This document shows, piece by piece, positions 50,547-52,451 of a DNA stretch of 52,451 nt. The DNA is from Lachnospiraceae bacterium (GTDB taxonomy: Bacteria; Bacillota; Clostridia; Lachnospirales; Lachnospiraceae). The notes under the pieces were generated by a model. That model did no database searches and was not told the origin of the DNA. It worked only from the letters and a program-made list of their open reading frames with translations. The stretch spans positions 1 to 52,451 of the forward strand of contig SVFS01000009.1 of the NCBI GenBank assembly GCA_015056725.1. The letters run 5' to 3'. Numbering within the stretch: the stretch's first letter is position 1; each line of letters opens with the position of its first letter. Made by a program: the position numbers and the translations under genes.

Positions 50547-51480
50547 GAATAAAGTGGATTTACATCTTCATTTTGATGGCTCTCTACCATATTCGGTAAT
50601 TCCGAAGCTGGCTGAAATGTCAGGTGTGGAACTTGATGAAAGCAAAATGAAGGAAATATTTACCGTACCGGAAAATTGTGAATCTCTGGTAGACTATTTG
50701 AAATGCTTTGATGTACCGGGACAGCTGTTGCAGACAAAGGAAACGCTTAGTCTTGCGATGGAAACATTATTAAAGGAATTGTATGCACAGAATGTTTTGA
50801 CAGTAGAAGTGAGATTTGCACCGCAGTTACATAAAAGAAATGGTTTAACAGGCGAAGAAATCGTAGAGAGCGTACTGGAAGGTCAGGAAAGAGCACTTGC
50901 CCAGTGTGAAGGTATGAAAGCAGGCACAATCCTTTGCATGATGGTAAATGGTGAAACGGCTGAAAATATGGAGACTGTTGAGCTTGCAAAGAAATATCTT
51001 GGAAAAGGTGTTGTCTGTCTTGATATTGCAGGACCGGAAGGTATGATTCCGATGATGGGATTCAAGGTGTTTTTTGACATGGCAAAAAAACTTGATGTGC
51101 CATATATTATTCACGCAGGCGAATGTGGTTCGGCTGAGAATGTAAATATTGCTCTTGACTTAGGAGCAAAACGAATCGGACACGGTATTGCAGCAATCAA
51201 AGATGAGGCAGTTTTGAAACGTCTTGTGGATACACAGACGCCGATAGAAGTATGCCCTGTCAGCAATATTGATACAAAAGCTTTTCCGGAAGGAGAAGTG
51301 CATCCGGCTAAGAAACTATTGGATGCCGGTGTCTGTGTAACGATTAATACCGATAACATGACGGTATCAGGCACTACTCTTGACAGAGAATATGAAGTGT
51401 TGATGACACAGTGTGGTTTTACGGAAGAAGATATTCTGAAGGTACAGGAAAACGGTCGTAAGGCAAGTTTCCTGAAATAA
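50530..51480 (+). CDS. add: Adenosine deaminase
   Basis: Converts adenosine to inosine and ammonia in purine salvage. The 316-residue protein begins, after KEYLKNK, with [11 protein letters not shown] (the HxH metal motif), and has HAGECG, PVSNIDT and TINTDNM, the conserved zinc and substrate residues. The start is a TTG at 50530, with GGGAG 9 nt upstream inside leuB, so the genes overlap by 17 nt in different frames; no later ATG retains the HxH motif. Its placement between leuB and ilvD is unusual. Confidence 0.93.
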   Translation: MKEYLKNKVDLHLHFDGSLPYSVIPKLAEMSGVELDESKMKEIFTVPENCESLVDYLKCFDVPGQLLQTKETLSLAMETLLKELYAQNVLTVEVRFAPQLHKRNGLTGEEIVESVLEGQERALAQCEGMKAGTILCMMVNGETAENMETVELAKKYLGKGVVCLDIAGPEGMIPMMGFKVFFDMAKKLDVPYIIHAGECGSAENVNIALDLGAKRIGHGIAAIKDEAVLKRLVDTQTPIEVCPVSNIDTKAFPEGEVHPAKKLLDAGVCVTINTDNMTVSGTTLDREYEVLMTQCGFTEEDILKVQENGRKASFLK

Positions 51481-51553
51481 TAAAGTTACAGAAAATGCGG
51501 TTTTGCATAAGAGAGTTTTACAGCAAAACATGACATATATAGGAGGAAATAGT

Positions 51554-52451
51554 ATGCGTAGTGATAACGTAAAAGTAGGTGTATCCCAGGCACCTCACAG
51601 AAGTTTATTTAATGCACTTGGTTTTACAGAAGAGGAGCTGAAAAAACCAATGGTAGGTATCGTAAGTTCTTACAATGAAATTGTTCCGGGACATATGAAT
51701 CTGGACAAGATTGTAGATGCGGTTAAATTAGGTGTAGCAGAAGCAGGCGGTGTGCCTGTAGTGTTCCCGGCGATTGCGGTTTGTGACGGTATTGCAATGG
51801 GACATGTTGGTATGAAATATTCTTTGGTAACAAGAGATTTGATTGCTGATTCCACAGAGTGTATGGCAATGGCACATCAGTTTGATGCTCTTGTTATGGT
51901 TCCAAACTGTGATAAAAACGTTCCTGGTCTTTTGATGGCGGCCGCCAGAATTAATGTTCCGACGGTATTTGTATCCGGTGGTCCAATGCTTGCAGGCCGT
52001 GTAAGAGGAGAAAAGAGAAGCCTTTCTTCCATGTTCGAGGCAGTAGGTGCTCATGCGGCAGGTACTATGACAGAAGACGATGTACGTGAGTTTGAAGAAA
52101 AAGTATGTCCTACATGCGGTTCCTGTTCCGGTATGTACACAGCAAATTCCATGAACTGTTTAACAGAAGCTCTCGGTATGGGACTTCAGGGCAACGGAAC
52201 GATTCCGGCTGTATATTCTGAAAGAATCAAGCTTGCAAAACATGCAGGTATGGCTGTTATGAAGATGCTTGAACAGAATATCAGACCAAGAGATATTATG
52301 ACAAAAGAAGCTATCATGAATGCGCTTACAGTAGATATGGCACTTGGATGTTCAACAAACTCCATGCTTCATTTACCTGCAATTGCCCATGAAATAGGCT
52401 TTGATTTTGATATTGCTTTAGCAAATGAAGTAAGTGAAAAGACACCAAACC
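51554..52451 (+). CDS. ilvD: Dihydroxy-acid dehydratase (partial, 3' end outside the window)
   Basis: Iron-sulphur enzyme of valine, isoleucine and leucine synthesis, dehydrating 2,3-dihydroxy acids. About 299 codons of the usual ~550 are visible. Conserved features are [17 protein letters not shown], the cluster cysteines in NCDKNVPG and [19 protein letters not shown], and [13 protein letters not shown]. An AGGAGGA site is 6 nt upstream of the ATG. A weak stem (GTTTTGC/GCAAAAC, 51500-51529) lies in the gap after add. Confidence 0.97.
   Translation, partial: MRSDNVKVGVSQAPHRSLFNALGFTEEELKKPMVGIVSSYNEIVPGHMNLDKIVDAVKLGVAEAGGVPVVFPAIAVCDGIAMGHVGMKYSLVTRDLIADSTECMAMAHQFDALVMVPNCDKNVPGLLMAAARINVPTVFVSGGPMLAGRVRGEKRSLSSMFEAVGAHAAGTMTEDDVREFEEKVCPTCGSCSGMYTANSMNCLTEALGMGLQGNGTIPAVYSERIKLAKHAGMAVMKMLEQNIRPRDIMTKEAIMNALTVDMALGCSTNSMLHLPAIAHEIGFDFDIALANEVSEKTPN

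Noticed and set aside
1-52451. CRISPR array, tRNA or rRNA genes, replication origin
   Set aside because: No regularly spaced repeats, no cloverleaf with CCA-type ends, no rRNA core sequences and no DnaA-box cluster were found by eye.

Overview
The window looks like a chromosomal segment of a low-GC Gram-positive in class Clostridia, most likely family Lachnospiraceae. The support is gene order: a DUF177 end, rpmF, plsX, acpP, rnc, smc, ftsY; then ylxM, ffh, rpsP, khpA, rimM, trmD, rplS, lepB, rbgA, lepB, rnhB; then der, plsY, gpsA. Also in favour are a DUF512 radical-SAM-like gene upstream of der, a FliK-like/FlhB-like pair after rnhB, a flagellin lysine methylase gene, strong AGGAGG-type ribosome binding sites and compact hairpin/T-tract terminators. 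No database search was possible; gene names rest on recognised motifs and context.

Layout. 1-8320: core genes for ribosome, phospholipid and fatty-acid synthesis, RNase III, chromosome condensation and protein targeting, ending with a threonine deaminase. 8350-18300: an AT-rich accessory island between ilvA and yitT. It holds a PD-(D/E)XK nuclease-helicase of the DUF2075 type translationally coupled to a MazG-like pyrophosphohydrolase, a small HTH regulator, a small MGTNYYF protein, an RloA/RloB (AbiL-like) ATPase/TOPRIM pair, a 1130-residue STAND/NACHT-like NTPase, a remnant of a DUF3800 gene, and several non-coding elements. 18446-31240: signal recognition particle, translation, secretion and ribosome assembly genes, then FliK/FlhB-like proteins, FliB and PgeF. 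31275-36939: prs on the minus strand and a divergent block DUF512, der, plsY, gpsA. 36985-44953: two uncharacterised membrane-linked proteins, a MoxR/VWA pair, tyrS, two glycosyltransferases and a YbaK-type deacylase. 45016-52451: a four-helix protein and aroC on the minus strand, then a VanY-type carboxypeptidase, tgt, yajC, leuB, add and the start of ilvD.

How the genes work together. Outside the island this is growth machinery: SRP (Ffh, FtsY, YlxM), Sec-associated YajC and two type I signal peptidases handle export; RimM, TrmD, Tgt, TyrS, RbgA, Der and ribosomal proteins serve translation; PlsX, PlsY, GpsA and AcpP supply phosphatidic acid precursors; LeuB, IlvD, IlvA and AroC are amino-acid enzymes. 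The island looks like a defence island with at least three protein systems.

The most unusual part is non-coding. A 50-bp sequence (47 of 50 bases identical, structured) occurs at 11680-11729 and 17855-17904, flanking the RloAB plus STAND cassette in direct orientation. Its second copy ends in a strong terminator and sits just before the broken DUF3800 gene. Upstream lies a roughly 280-nt ORF-free segment (17544-17820) closed by a perfect 10-bp inverted repeat, and downstream a predicted ~100-nt small RNA (18197-18298) with its own promoter and terminator. Two related but diverged sequence blocks (from 17383 and from 18061) precede these two RNA candidates. This RNA/defence arrangement is the best candidate for something undescribed.
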